Source: Halomonas llamarensis (GTDB lineage: Bacteria > Pseudomonadota > Gammaproteobacteria > Pseudomonadales > Halomonadaceae). From it: a DNA stretch of 64,000 nucleotides. The stretch lies in assembly GCF_023555005.1 (NCBI RefSeq), contig NZ_JAMJPJ010000003.1, positions 1-64,000 of the forward strand, read 5' to 3'. This document shows positions 17,169-25,190 of the stretch, piece by piece; positions within the stretch are counted from its first letter, which is position 1, and each line of letters starts with the position of its first letter. The position numbers were made by a program, and so were the translations under genes. Below the pieces are notes generated by a model. It did not search any database and was not told the origin of the DNA. It worked only from the letters and a program-made list of their open reading frames with translations.

Positions 17169-18698
17169 ATGCCCGAGGTAAATTCTCCCTCAGAGATATC
17201 TGAACCGACACGGCTGCTTTCATTGCCTGAGCCGTTGCAAGCGCAGCTTGATGAAGGCACAAACTTACCCTCTATGCCGGCAGCGGTGGGGCGGGTGTTG
17301 GCTGTTGCACGGCATCCTGATGCAGGCCTTGTCGATTTTGCCCGGGCAATCGAAAACGACCCTGCGCTCACGTTGCGCTTGCTGTCGTTAGCCAATAGTG
17401 CCTTTTACTCGCGCCATCAAACTCCGCTGCGCACTTGCCATGAAGCGGTATCACGCATCGGGCTTGATGCTACCTTAGCCGCGGTGATGAGCTTTGGCTT
17501 ATCGCGCACAGGCCATCAAAGCCGCCATCTAATGCTTTTATGGCAGCGCGCTACGGTAGCCGCTCTAGCTGCTCGCTACTTAGCGCAGCAGCTTTGCCCC
17601 CTGCACTCGGGCACGCTTTTTACCATGGCGTTGTTGCAAGATATTGGCATTTTGGCGTTGGACGCCATGGCTCCCAAGAAGACTGAAAGGCTCTATGCCG
17701 ATGTGATCTCTTGCCATTCAACGTTAGAAGAGAAAGAGCGCGTGTCGTTTGGTTCAGATCATGCCGCTGTGGGGGCATGGCTGGCGCAGCGTTGGGGCGT
17801 TCCAGGCCACTTGGTGAGCGGTATCCAGCAAAGTCATGGCCCGTTAACGTCAATTCCTGTCGAACTTTTATGTTTGCGCCTATCGGGGCCAATAGCAGAT
17901 GCGTGGCTTTCGCCGTCGCCAGCAAAATCGTTGGTTAACCTAATGCATCGGCTCAAGCTAATCGATGGGATGGAAAGTATTTCGGTTAATCAGTTATTAA
18001 ACGATATCCACCATCAGTTACCGGCGATGGCAAGCCTGTTGGATGTCACCGCACCACCGCTACACGATAATGAAGCGATGTTGCAAGAAGCGCAGCAGCA
18101 CTTGTTTAAGCAGACGCTGACGTTGAGCGCGAGGCTCGATAAGCAGCAAAATGAGATGGAAGCACTACGCCAGCGTCAAGATGACCTAGAAGCGCGCAGC
18201 CGCCAAGATGTTTTGACGGGCTTGGCAAACCGGCAATGGCTTGAAGAGCAATTACAGCAACGCTTTGCCCTTTGTCAAATCGAAAGCCGCACAATGTCGA
18301 TTGTGTTTATCGATATTGATCATTTTAAACATTTAAATGATGAATACGGCCATCAAGTGGGAGACAAAGTGCTGGAGCGATTCGGCGCAGTGCTTAAGTC
18401 CTCAATACGCGAGGGCGATTTAGCAGGTCGCTACGGGGGCGAAGAGTTTTTGATTATTCTGCCGGATGAAGTAGCCAGCGATGCGCTCGCGATGGTCGAG
18501 CGCTTCTTGCAGCGCTTGAACAATGAGGCGGTGATCTATGTGGAAGGCAAACCTCTCTATGTGACAGCCTCGGTTGGGATCGCTAGCCTCGACGATGGTC
18601 AATTCGACAACATTCGCGAGTTGATCGATGCCGCAGATCAATGCATGTACCGTGTTAAACATTCGGGCAGAAGCGGTGTGGCCGTTTACGGCCGCTAA
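17169..18698 (+). CDS. HDOD-GGDEF signalling protein (probable diguanylate cyclase)
   Basis: The 509-residue protein joins two domains. Residues about 25-225 form an HDOD domain (NLPSMPAAVGRVLAVARHPD, ENDPALTLRLLSLANSAFY), a catalytically inactive HD relative used in signalling. Residues about 340-505 form a GGDEF domain with DVLTGLANRQWLEEQL, FIDIDHFKHLNDEYGH and the active site GGEEF. Arg-Glu-Gly-Asp five residues before GGEEF is a canonical inhibitory I-site (RxxD). It should therefore make cyclic di-GMP from two GTP, with product inhibition, under control of an unknown HDOD ligand or partner. A Gln-rich coiled-coil linker joins the domains. No signal peptide or membrane helix is seen. The start ATG at 17169 has only a weak GAG upstream. 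It overlaps the end of mntR by four bases. Confidence 0.9.
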   Translation: MPEVNSPSEISEPTRLLSLPEPLQAQLDEGTNLPSMPAAVGRVLAVARHPDAGLVDFARAIENDPALTLRLLSLANSAFYSRHQTPLRTCHEAVSRIGLDATLAAVMSFGLSRTGHQSRHLMLLWQRATVAALAARYLAQQLCPLHSGTLFTMALLQDIGILALDAMAPKKTERLYADVISCHSTLEEKERVSFGSDHAAVGAWLAQRWGVPGHLVSGIQQSHGPLTSIPVELLCLRLSGPIADAWLSPSPAKSLVNLMHRLKLIDGMESISVNQLLNDIHHQLPAMASLLDVTAPPLHDNEAMLQEAQQHLFKQTLTLSARLDKQQNEMEALRQRQDDLEARSRQDVLTGLANRQWLEEQLQQRFALCQIESRTMSIVFIDIDHFKHLNDEYGHQVGDKVLERFGAVLKSSIREGDLAGRYGGEEFLIILPDEVASDALAMVERFLQRLNNEAVIYVEGKPLYVTASVGIASLDDGQFDNIRELIDAADQCMYRVKHSGRSGVAVYGR

Positions 18699-19180
18699 CG
18701 GGTTTCTTGTGTTTCAGTGTATCGCTGCATAATGGCGAGCGTGTCGTCGCTCACGTGGTGCTCCATCCCTTCAGCATCAATGCGTGCCGTGGTATCGCTG
18801 ACGCCTAGGGCGCGTAAAAAATACAGCACAATACGATGGCGCTGACGCGATGCATCTGCCATGGCCTGTCCTTGTTGGGTGAGAAACAGCGAGCGGTAGG
18901 GCTTGCTTGTCACTAAGCCTAGCTCGTTTAAACGGCGAATCATTTTCGAAACCGTCGCTTGACTGACGCCCATGCGGCTAGCGATATCTGCCGCGCGCGC
19001 CTCTTCCCGATGTAGCAGTAAATCGCCAATCAACTCGACGTAATCCTCAATTAACTCAGTTTCATGTGCGTTGCGCACGGCTTCATATTGACGCACGTGC
19101 TGCTCTACGGGCGGTAACGCATCACCACTTTGTAAAGGTGTTTTTGACGGCCGTTCTGAAAAATTCGGGTAGTTACTCAT
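18695..19180 (-). CDS. mntR: Manganese-dependent transcriptional regulator MntR
   Basis: The 161-residue protein has the DtxR/MntR winged helix (DYVELIGDLLLHREEARAADIASRMGVSQATVSKMIRRL) after a polar 40-residue N-terminal arm, and a C-terminal metal-binding/dimerisation part including GMEHHVSDDTLAIM. The length and the N-terminal extension match proteobacterial MntR (E. coli MntR is 155 residues) rather than longer DtxR proteins with an SH3 domain. With Mn2+ it represses manganese uptake and activates export genes. No manganese transporter gene is adjacent, and no clear MntR box was recognised. It ends in a four-base convergent overlap with the HDOD-GGDEF gene. Confidence 0.88.
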   Translation of the reverse strand: MSNYPNFSERPSKTPLQSGDALPPVEQHVRQYEAVRNAHETELIEDYVELIGDLLLHREEARAADIASRMGVSQATVSKMIRRLNELGLVTSKPYRSLFLTQQGQAMADASRQRHRIVLYFLRALGVSDTTARIDAEGMEHHVSDDTLAIMQRYTETQETR

Positions 19181-19334
19181 TAGGTAAACGTATCAAAGTG
19201 AATAAAAAAGCTCATTAGCGTTGATCCTGTACCTTAGTGCATCATCGTTTGTCATGGCTAAACTATTTGCACTCTGGTTTTTTTAGTAGGCTACAGTGTT
19301 CATTTATAAGAGCTTAACACAGCGGAGAACCATC

Positions 19335-19511
19335 ATGCCCCAGCGCCTTATTGGATGTGGCCTCCGGCGGTGCCATTATACTGGTCGCAACCCAACCGGC
19401 TTGTTTTCCGTTTTCTCCCAAGCATGGCGTGACCATGTGCCAGCGGCGCCGCTGGCGCATGATGTCTTAAGAAGAAAGGCTCTTAAGAAGAAAGGCTTGG
19501 TGCGGCGTTAA
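19335..19511 (+). CDS. Possible small basic protein, 58 residues
   Basis: An ATG at 19335 preceded by CGGAGAACCATC opens a 58-codon frame that ends in a Lys/Arg-rich tail (RRKALKKKGLVRR) and contains two Cys near the start (CGLRRC). It is divergent from mntR and its last four bases overlap the end of the CBS-domain gene. I do not recognise the family. The GGAG at a fitting distance is the only positive evidence; there is no identifiable domain, and the frame might be a chance opening or a decayed gene, since another frame across the same bases also reads as a hydrophobic fragment (LLDVASGGAIILVATQ). Confidence 0.3.
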   Translation: MPQRLIGCGLRRCHYTGRNPTGLFSVFSQAWRDHVPAAPLAHDVLRRKALKKKGLVRR

Positions 19512-19930
19512 ACGCAAATGCCGTGTTGTGGCGCAAGGCCGTGAAGTACCAGGGTTGAGTAGTCGACAATGCCCATTATCTGGTGCTGGTGATCAATCAC
19601 GGGAGCGAGTGCTAAGCCGAACTGATCAAACAGACGCGCGCAGTAACGTACGTTCATCTCTGGGCGAACGCCGATAATAGGTTTGCTCATGATTTCATAC
19701 AAATTGATACGCTCTGCCGCCCGATTCGGCGCGAGTACTTTTTTTGCAATGTCAGACGGCAGCACGATGCCATATTCATCGTTTTCATTGCGTTTTTTTA
19801 TCACCAAGGCGCTCGCGTTACGTTCGCACAAAAGCTTGATACCGTCTGCCACGGTGACAAAACCATCAACGAGCAGATAGCGTTGATGCATGATATCTCG
19901 CGTAGTGATAGCGGTTTCTTGAGTCGACAT
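19508..19930 (-). CDS. CBS-domain protein of the DUF1538/PII operon
   Basis: The 140-residue protein consists of a pair of CBS motifs: TTRDIMHQRYLLVDGFVTVADGIKLL with a following GIVLPSDIAKKV, and YEIMSKPIIGVRPEMNVRYCARLF with IMGIVDYSTLVLHG. CBS pairs bind adenine nucleotides such as AMP or ATP and act as energy sensors. It is the last gene in a run of four on the minus strand (two DUF1538 membrane proteins, a PII-like protein, this one), 18 bases after the PII-like gene. The plausible role is to report adenylate state to the membrane proteins. Function is inferred from context only. Confidence 0.8.
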   Translation of the reverse strand: MSTQETAITTRDIMHQRYLLVDGFVTVADGIKLLCERNASALVIKKRNENDEYGIVLPSDIAKKVLAPNRAAERINLYEIMSKPIIGVRPEMNVRYCARLFDQFGLALAPVIDHQHQIMGIVDYSTLVLHGLAPQHGICV

Positions 19931-19948
19931 GAGGTTCTTTCCTTACCT

Positions 19949-20299
19949 TTATAGTGCCTGGTTGACAGTATCGGATAGCGATTTGATTTGGTGATTGACA
20001 CCGATAGCATCTTCAACATCGACTTGAAACGCGATGCCTGTGCCCGGTGTTTCATCAAACTCGCCTACCTCTGCAATCGCCTCAAGAATAGCGCGGCTAA
20101 TATGCTCCTCGACGAGAAATAGCAATACATCACGCTGTGCATTAATTTCCATCCCGAAAATACCACGGGCTTTTTTTAACCCTTCCCCGCGCGCATTATT
20201 AATAACCGTCGACCCTGTTGCACCTGCGTCACGCGCCGCTTTGAGGATAGCGTCGGTTCGCTCATCGTCGACGAGCGCCATAATTAGCTTAAAACGCAT
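19949..20299 (-). CDS. PII-like signalling protein
   Basis: The 116-residue protein has PII/PII-like organisation: MRFKLIMALVDDERTDAILKAARDAGATGSTVI as the first beta-alpha-beta unit, a short T-loop region (NNARGEGLKKARGIFGMEI) and VLLFLVEEHISRAILEAIAEVG with a C-terminal PGTGIAFQVDVEDAIG segment. It lacks the canonical GlnB T-loop tyrosine and the usual RGRG-Val-Thr-Glu/TYRG sequence, so uridylylation like GlnB is unlikely. PII-like trimers bind nucleotides or small effectors and act directly on membrane transporters encoded beside them. The neighbour genes here encode two DUF1538 membrane proteins upstream (42 bases) and a CBS protein downstream. The regulated partner is therefore probably the DUF1538 pair. 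Confidence 0.82.
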   Translation of the reverse strand: MRFKLIMALVDDERTDAILKAARDAGATGSTVINNARGEGLKKARGIFGMEINAQRDVLLFLVEEHISRAILEAIAEVGEFDETPGTGIAFQVDVEDAIGVNHQIKSLSDTVNQAL

Positions 20300-20341
20300 T
20301 CCATTCTCCCTATAACGCCAAATAATTTAGACGTGTAAGTG

Positions 20342-21127
20342 TTATGTCGTGTGATCTGAGTGGGTGGTGTCTGACGATGGTTTTCTTTTTTCTAGCCATT
20401 CAGCGACTTGGGCATAACCCATCACGGTAATAATGGGGAATAAACAAGCAAGAGCAATCATGCCAAAACCATCCATGATGGGGCTGCGGCCCGGGATTGC
20501 GGTAGCAAGGCCTAACCCTAATGCGGCAATAATTGGCACGGTGATGGTGGAGGTGGTGACCCCGCCAGAGTCGAATGCTAACGGAATAATGCTCCGAGGC
20601 GAGCGGAATGTCTGGATAATCACGAGAATGTAAGCCAACAACACAAACCACTGCAGCGGCCAACCCATCACGATCCGCCAAGTGCCCAGCGTAATCCCAA
20701 ATGCCATCCCCAGTGCCACCGAAATACGTAGCATGAGTGGGTTAATCGTACCCCCGGAAATTTCACCGGCTTTAAGCGAAACGGCAATAAGGGAAGGCTC
20801 GGCGATAGTGGTACTAGCACCAATGGTAAACGCGAACAGGTAAACCCAATAATAGTCGCTCCAGTGACGATCGGCGCCAGCGGTAAGCTCGGGCAAAAAA
20901 TTACGATCGGTAAGCTGTGTGGCCATTAGTTCGCCCATGGGAAAAAGCGCTTGTTCTAGCCCAACCAAAAAGAACGAAAGCCCCACCCACACCATAAAGA
21001 ACCCGACCAATACCTGAGAGAGATGCTTGATACGCTTGCGGATAACCAAATATTGAAAACCAAAGATAATCGCGACTATTGGCAAAATATCGAGCAATGT
21101 ATCCCAGAACATGGCAATTAACGTCAT
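20342..21127 (-). CDS. DUF1538 membrane protein, second of a tandem pair
   Basis: The 261-residue protein has about seven hydrophobic segments. The family signature is [20 protein letters not shown] followed by GLATAIPGRSPIMDGFGMIALACLFPII, and a second conserved segment is TIAEPSLIAVSLKAGEISGG. The upstream gene encodes a paralogue with the same two segments, and the start codon here overlaps that gene's stop codon by one base (TAATG), so the two are translationally coupled and probably form a heterodimer. DUF1538 proteins look like transporters or channels; no substrate is established to my knowledge. The C-terminus is polar (EKRKPSSDTTHSDHTT). The PII-like and CBS genes follow. Confidence 0.85.
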   Translation of the reverse strand: MTLIAMFWDTLLDILPIVAIIFGFQYLVIRKRIKHLSQVLVGFFMVWVGLSFFLVGLEQALFPMGELMATQLTDRNFLPELTAGADRHWSDYYWVYLFAFTIGASTTIAEPSLIAVSLKAGEISGGTINPLMLRISVALGMAFGITLGTWRIVMGWPLQWFVLLAYILVIIQTFRSPRSIIPLAFDSGGVTTSTITVPIIAALGLGLATAIPGRSPIMDGFGMIALACLFPIITVMGYAQVAEWLEKRKPSSDTTHSDHTT

Positions 21128-21891
21128 TAGGCGCTCCCTGCAATAAAGTTAAGGCCAAAAATCCCCAGAAACAGCACGAAAATAATCGGCATGACCGAGG
21201 CGAACGCAATTAAACCGAAACCATCCAGCATTGGGTTGCGTCCTTTAATGGCGGTAGCCAAACCTACACCAAGCGCGGTTACGAGAGGCACGGTAATCGT
21301 GGACGTAGTGACGCCGCCGGAATCGTAAGCGATGCCGATAATTTCATTTGGGGCGAGTAGCGTCAGTAATAGAACCAAGACATACCCCCCAATAATCATC
21401 AGGTGCAGCGGCCAACCTTTCAGTATTCGCAACACGCCGACCACCACGGCTGTGCCGACGGAAATGGCCACTACCATACGTAAAATAAACGCAAACGACT
21501 GTTGTGCCGAATTGCTGCTGGCAATCAACCCACCTTCAGAAACAACTTCACTTGCCCTGGCGGCAACGGCAATCAACGCGGGTTCTGCCACCGTAGAACC
21601 AAATCCTAAAGCGAACGCAAAGAGGAGCAACCAAGCTACCGAGCCCTTTTGCACAAAAGCGCGTGCTAGATTTTCGCCAATGGGGAAGAGCCCCAGCTCT
21701 AACCCTTTGATAAAAAAAGTTAAGCCCACTACGACAAACACCAACCCCAGGGCAAGGTTGACCATGGCCAGCGAGTCAGATAGAGGTTGGCGAATCACAA
21801 CAAACTGAAAAAAGCCAATCACCAGTACGACTGGTGCCAGGTCGCGCAGGCTGTCTTTTAGCTGTCGAGAGAGTGAGATTAAAAAATCCAT
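21127..21891 (-). CDS. DUF1538 membrane protein, first of a tandem pair
   Basis: The 254-residue protein has about seven hydrophobic segments and shares with its downstream neighbour the segments [23 protein letters not shown] and [21 protein letters not shown], then [28 protein letters not shown]. In other bacteria a single longer protein with two DUF1538 repeats occurs, which suggests that the two products here make up one transporter-like unit. The strictly repeated polar [13 protein letters not shown] motif, placed before a membrane helix, is the likely ion- or substrate-binding element. It is first of four genes; ATG is followed upstream by about 90 bases to a palindromic FNR-type site that faces the other direction. 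Confidence 0.85.
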   Translation of the reverse strand: MDFLISLSRQLKDSLRDLAPVVLVIGFFQFVVIRQPLSDSLAMVNLALGLVFVVVGLTFFIKGLELGLFPIGENLARAFVQKGSVAWLLLFAFALGFGSTVAEPALIAVAARASEVVSEGGLIASSNSAQQSFAFILRMVVAISVGTAVVVGVLRILKGWPLHLMIIGGYVLVLLLTLLAPNEIIGIAYDSGGVTTSTITVPLVTALGVGLATAIKGRNPMLDGFGLIAFASVMPIIFVLFLGIFGLNFIAGSA

Positions 21892-21982
21892 CGGGTGCCC
21901 GCAAAAGTTTTAGAGTGTCGTTCGTTAAGTTGTCACGTTTTAGTGCTAATCATATCCAATGTAAAGCGATGTTGCTTTGATC

Positions 21983-21996
21983 TTGATCATTATCAA
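21983..21996. promoter_or_regulatory. FNR/Anr box upstream of the phosphotransacetylase-acetate kinase genes
   Basis: TTGATCATTATCAA is a perfect match to the FNR/Anr consensus TTGAT-N4-ATCAA. A TATATT-like -10 element lies at 22025-22030 and TACTGT at 22019-22024, so the box would be centred about 41-47 bases upstream of a plausible start point, the position for class II activation. It lies in the divergent region between the DUF1538 operon (start at 21891) and the acetate fermentation genes, which are classic targets of oxygen-responsive control. Confidence 0.7.
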
Positions 21997-22068
21997 TGTT
22001 GCAGTGCAATGTAGGTGCTACTGTTATATTTCGCTAAACAAGGAGTTTTTCGTGACTCAGGTTTTTCT

Positions 22069-22256
22069 ATGCACGGAAAAGTCAGCATTGTAGCGAGTCT
22101 TGCCAATGACGACAGCATTGTTTTTGGCTGTGCATCGGCGATGGATATCTCTCACGCGACATCGGCAATGCCGTGGTTTATCTGACATCGGAGGCTGGCG
22201 CGGCGATCACCGGTATTACCCATTATGTGGATGCGGGCCACCATATCCGCGTTTAA
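22069..22256 (+). pseudogene. Collapsed enoyl-ACP reductase (fabI) remnant
   Basis: An ATG at 22069, preceded by AAGGAG at 22040-22045, starts a frame reading MHGKVSIVASLANDDSIVFG and CASAM, which matches the N-terminus of FabI-type enoyl-ACP reductases (GKxxxIxGxANDxSIAxGCAxAM). After about 25 codons the match stops. In another frame, 22158-22256 reads DIGNAVVYLTSEAGAAITGI then THYVDAGHHIRV and a stop, matching the FabI C-terminus (DVGxxxxYLLSDxxxGVTGExHYVDAGYxI). About 200 internal codons are missing and the two ends are out of frame, so this is a deletion remnant. fabI next to phosphotransacetylase and acetate kinase genes is a known arrangement in proteobacteria, which supports the reading. 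Confidence 0.68.
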
Positions 22257-22285
22257 CCGCTGAGTTGTATAAAACGGAGAACAGA

Positions 22286-23710
22286 ATGAGTGACTTGGAC
22301 GAAGTAATTGAGAACCGCACCTTCGATGAAATTTGCGTGGGCGATGAGGCGCACTTAGAAAAACGCCTGACGATGGAGGATATCAAGCTTTTTGCCATTA
22401 TGTCCGGCGATGTGAATCCGGCGCATGTGGATGATGATTTCGCCAAAAGCAGTCGCTTTCAAGAAGTGATTGCCCACGGCATGTGGGGCGGGGCGCTTAT
22501 TTCGACCGTACTTGGCACACAGTTACCCGGACCAGGGACAGTCTATTTGGGCCAAACGCTGCGCTTTAAGGCGCCGGTGCGGCTTGGCGATGTGCTAAAG
22601 GTATCAGTTAAGGTGTTGGAGAAAGATCAAGCGCACCACCAGATCACTTTCGCCTGCCGTTGCGAAAATCAACGCGGTGATACCGTGATTGAAGGGGAGG
22701 CGAGAATTCTCGCGCCAACCAAAAAAATTCGCCGCCCGCGCACTGTTATGCCCAAAGTGCGCTTAACCGAACGCGGTCGTTTGCATGAGATTCTAACCGC
22801 GGCCGATCACCCCGAGCCTATGCGCACCGCCGTGATTCACCCCGTGGATGAAAGCTCCATTCGCGGTGCGGTGGAATCCGCGGCACATAGGCTGATTATT
22901 CCGGTGCTGGTGGGGCCAGAAATGAAAATCCGCGCAGCTGCTGACAGTGCCGAGGTCGATATCAGTGGCTTTGAGCTGGTCGATACACCGCATAGCCACG
23001 CTGCCGCGGAAAAAGCCGTGGCGCTCGCCCGCAAGGGCAGCGTGGATGCGCTGATGAAAGGGGCATTGCACACCGATGAGCTGCTGCACGAAGTGGTCAA
23101 TCGGGAAAGTGGGCTGCGCACCGAGCGCTGCCTAAGCCATGTGATGGCCTTCGATGTACCGACCTACCCGCGCCCATTGTTGATCACCGATGCGGCGATC
23201 AATATCTACCCGAAGCTGGATCAGAAGCGCGATATCGTGCAAAACGCCATTGAGCTTGCCCATGCGCTGGGCAACCTCGACCCCAAAGTGGCGATTCTTT
23301 CCGCCGTTGAGACCATCAACCCTAAAATTGCTTCAACGTTGGATGCGGCGGCGCTGTGCAAAATGGCGGACCGTGGCCAAATTACCGGCGGTACTTTGGA
23401 TGGCCCCTTAGCGTTTGATAATGCTGTTTCGGAAGCCGCCGCCAAAACCAAAGGGATTGTTTCGCCAGTTGCGGGGCGCGCGGATATTCTACTTGCGCCC
23501 GATTTAGAGGCGGCCAATATGCTAATGAAGCAGCTAAGCCACCTTGCCGATGCCACCGGCGCGGGCTTGGTCGTGGGCGCCCGCGTGCCGATTATTCTCA
23601 CCAGCCGCGCCGATGATGCCTTGACCCGAATGGCTTCCTGCGCGCTAGCACTTTTGTTGGCCGATCAACAGCATCGTGCAGTTGCTTCCGCGGCGTTGAA
23701 AGGAGCGTGA
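22286..23710 (+). CDS. MaoC domain-phosphate acetyl/butyryltransferase fusion
   Basis: The 474-residue protein joins an N-terminal MaoC/hot-dog hydratase domain (residues about 10-150; MSGDVNPAHVDDDFAKSSRF and AHGMWGGALISTVLG hold the hydratase Asp/His motif) to a phosphotransacetylase domain (residues about 165-470; TRADDALTRMASCALALLL and SPVAGRADILLAPDLEAANM near the end). The second domain moves an acyl group between CoA and phosphate; acetyl or butyryl specificity is not decidable. The start at 22286 follows CGGAGAACAG and begins MSDLDEVIENRTFDEI. An upstream in-frame ATG at 22100 would run through the fabI remnant in the wrong frame and is rejected. Its stop overlaps the start of ackA. 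An FNR box lies 290 bases upstream. Confidence 0.9.
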   Translation: MSDLDEVIENRTFDEICVGDEAHLEKRLTMEDIKLFAIMSGDVNPAHVDDDFAKSSRFQEVIAHGMWGGALISTVLGTQLPGPGTVYLGQTLRFKAPVRLGDVLKVSVKVLEKDQAHHQITFACRCENQRGDTVIEGEARILAPTKKIRRPRTVMPKVRLTERGRLHEILTAADHPEPMRTAVIHPVDESSIRGAVESAAHRLIIPVLVGPEMKIRAAADSAEVDISGFELVDTPHSHAAAEKAVALARKGSVDALMKGALHTDELLHEVVNRESGLRTERCLSHVMAFDVPTYPRPLLITDAAINIYPKLDQKRDIVQNAIELAHALGNLDPKVAILSAVETINPKIASTLDAAALCKMADRGQITGGTLDGPLAFDNAVSEAAAKTKGIVSPVAGRADILLAPDLEAANMLMKQLSHLADATGAGLVVGARVPIILTSRADDALTRMASCALALLLADQQHRAVASAALKGA

Positions 23711-24930
23711 TGATGAATGAGATTTTGGTATTCAATAGCGGCTCCTCCAGCTTGAAATTTGCCCTCTATGCCGCTGAAAAGACGCCAGAGGCAAACCGTG
23801 AATCCGCATTGAAGGCGCTTGCGCTGCATTATCAGGGGCATTTCTCTGGTCTGGGCACGAAGGGTGCTGCGGTTTCCCTCAAGCAGGTAACCGAGAACGG
23901 CGAAGAACAAGCCCTTGATGAATTACACGCGGCCGATAATCATGAAGATGCCATCACCATATTGATGGCGTGGCTTGCCAACCGCGAAGGGGGCGGAACC
24001 CTTGTGGGGATCGGCCATCGCGTCGTTCACGGTGGGCAGTATTACCGTGAAGCCGTGGTATTGAGTGCTGATGACGTGGACGAGCTGGAAACGCTCTCAA
24101 GCCTGGCGCCGCTACATCAGCCGCACTGCTTGGCGCCGATTAAGCTCTTGATGGCGCACCACCCCGAGGTGCCTCAGGTAGCAAGCTTTGATACCGCCTT
24201 CCACGCCGACCAGCCTTGGGTGGCCAAACAGTTCGCACTACCCCGGAAGCTAACGGCCAAAGGGCTTATTCGCTACGGTTTTCACGGGCTCTCGTATGAT
24301 TACATCAACCGTACGCTGCTTGAGGTGCTGCCTAGCGACGCCGCTTGCGAGCGCGTGATTGTGGCACATCTGGGCAATGGTGCGAGTCTCTGCGCGATAC
24401 ATAATGGCAAGAGCGTTGCTTCCACCATGGGCTTTACCGCGCTGGAAGGGCTGGCAATGGGAACGCGCTCGGGTTCGCTCGACCCGGGTTTAGTGCTGCA
24501 CTTGATTGAGCAGGAGGGCATGTCAGCACAGGATGTCTCCACGCTTTTGTATAAGCAATCGGGGCTTTTGGGCGTCTCGGGCATTAGCAGCGATATGCGC
24601 GAGCTTTTAGCAAGCGACGCGCCTGAGGCACAAGAAGCGATTGAACTCTATTGCTATCGTATTGCCCGTGAAATCGGCAGTTTGGCCGCTGCGTTAGGCG
24701 GGTTAGATCAGCTGGTTTTTACCGCCGGTATTGGCGAGCATGCCGCCCGCGTGCGCGAGCAAGTCGCCATGCAGTGCGAGTGGCTGGATGTAAAGCTTGA
24801 TAACGACGCTAATGCGCGCGACGAAACGCGGATTGCTAGCATGGATAGCCGCGTGGGCGTGTGGGTGATCCCGACCGATGAAGAGCGTGTGATCGCCAGC
24901 GACTGCTTAACGCGGCTCGGTTTAGTTTAA
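23710..24930 (+). CDS. ackA: Acetate/propionate kinase
   Basis: The 406-residue protein shows acetate kinase signatures: ILVFNSGSSSLKFALY (signature 1), GIGHRVVHGG, FDTAFHADQPWVAKQFALP, the RYGFHGLSYDYI signature 2, and the ATP-site segments AHLGNGASLCAI and FTAGIGEHAARVREQV. It interconverts acyl phosphate and ADP with acid and ATP. The ATG at 23710 overlaps the upstream stop (TGATG); a second ATG at 23713 has a slightly better spacing to AGGAG (23701-23705). It is translationally coupled to the phosphotransacetylase fusion, giving a two-step acyl-CoA to ATP pathway probably used under low oxygen. No terminator was recognised in the 260-base gap after it. Confidence 0.95.
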   Translation: MMNEILVFNSGSSSLKFALYAAEKTPEANRESALKALALHYQGHFSGLGTKGAAVSLKQVTENGEEQALDELHAADNHEDAITILMAWLANREGGGTLVGIGHRVVHGGQYYREAVVLSADDVDELETLSSLAPLHQPHCLAPIKLLMAHHPEVPQVASFDTAFHADQPWVAKQFALPRKLTAKGLIRYGFHGLSYDYINRTLLEVLPSDAACERVIVAHLGNGASLCAIHNGKSVASTMGFTALEGLAMGTRSGSLDPGLVLHLIEQEGMSAQDVSTLLYKQSGLLGVSGISSDMRELLASDAPEAQEAIELYCYRIAREIGSLAAALGGLDQLVFTAGIGEHAARVREQVAMQCEWLDVKLDNDANARDETRIASMDSRVGVWVIPTDEERVIASDCLTRLGLV

Positions 24931-25190
24931 CCGGGGCAGCACCTGCCAAGCATGGGAGGCGTAGTTGTTTTAAAAGCTGCTAAGCAGAGTCTGAGTGACG
25001 TTAATCGAAGAAGCGATAGTAAGTAGCGAAGGCAATAGCCGCAAGCGTTAGAGACAAACGCCATGATCTTGGTCGCGCATTAAGGTTTATTGACTGGCGA
25101 TGGCTTTTTAACCCGGCGCTATCTGCTAAAATCCGCCGCTTTTGCGTCATTGCTTATTCATACATTCACTGACTCTTGCTAGGAAATCTC

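Noticed and set aside
22100-22285. Longer start of the MaoC-phosphotransacetylase protein at an ATG in this region
   Set aside because: The added 62 residues read through the fabI remnant in a frame without similarity, whereas 22286 has a good ribosome-binding site and aligns with MaoC starts.
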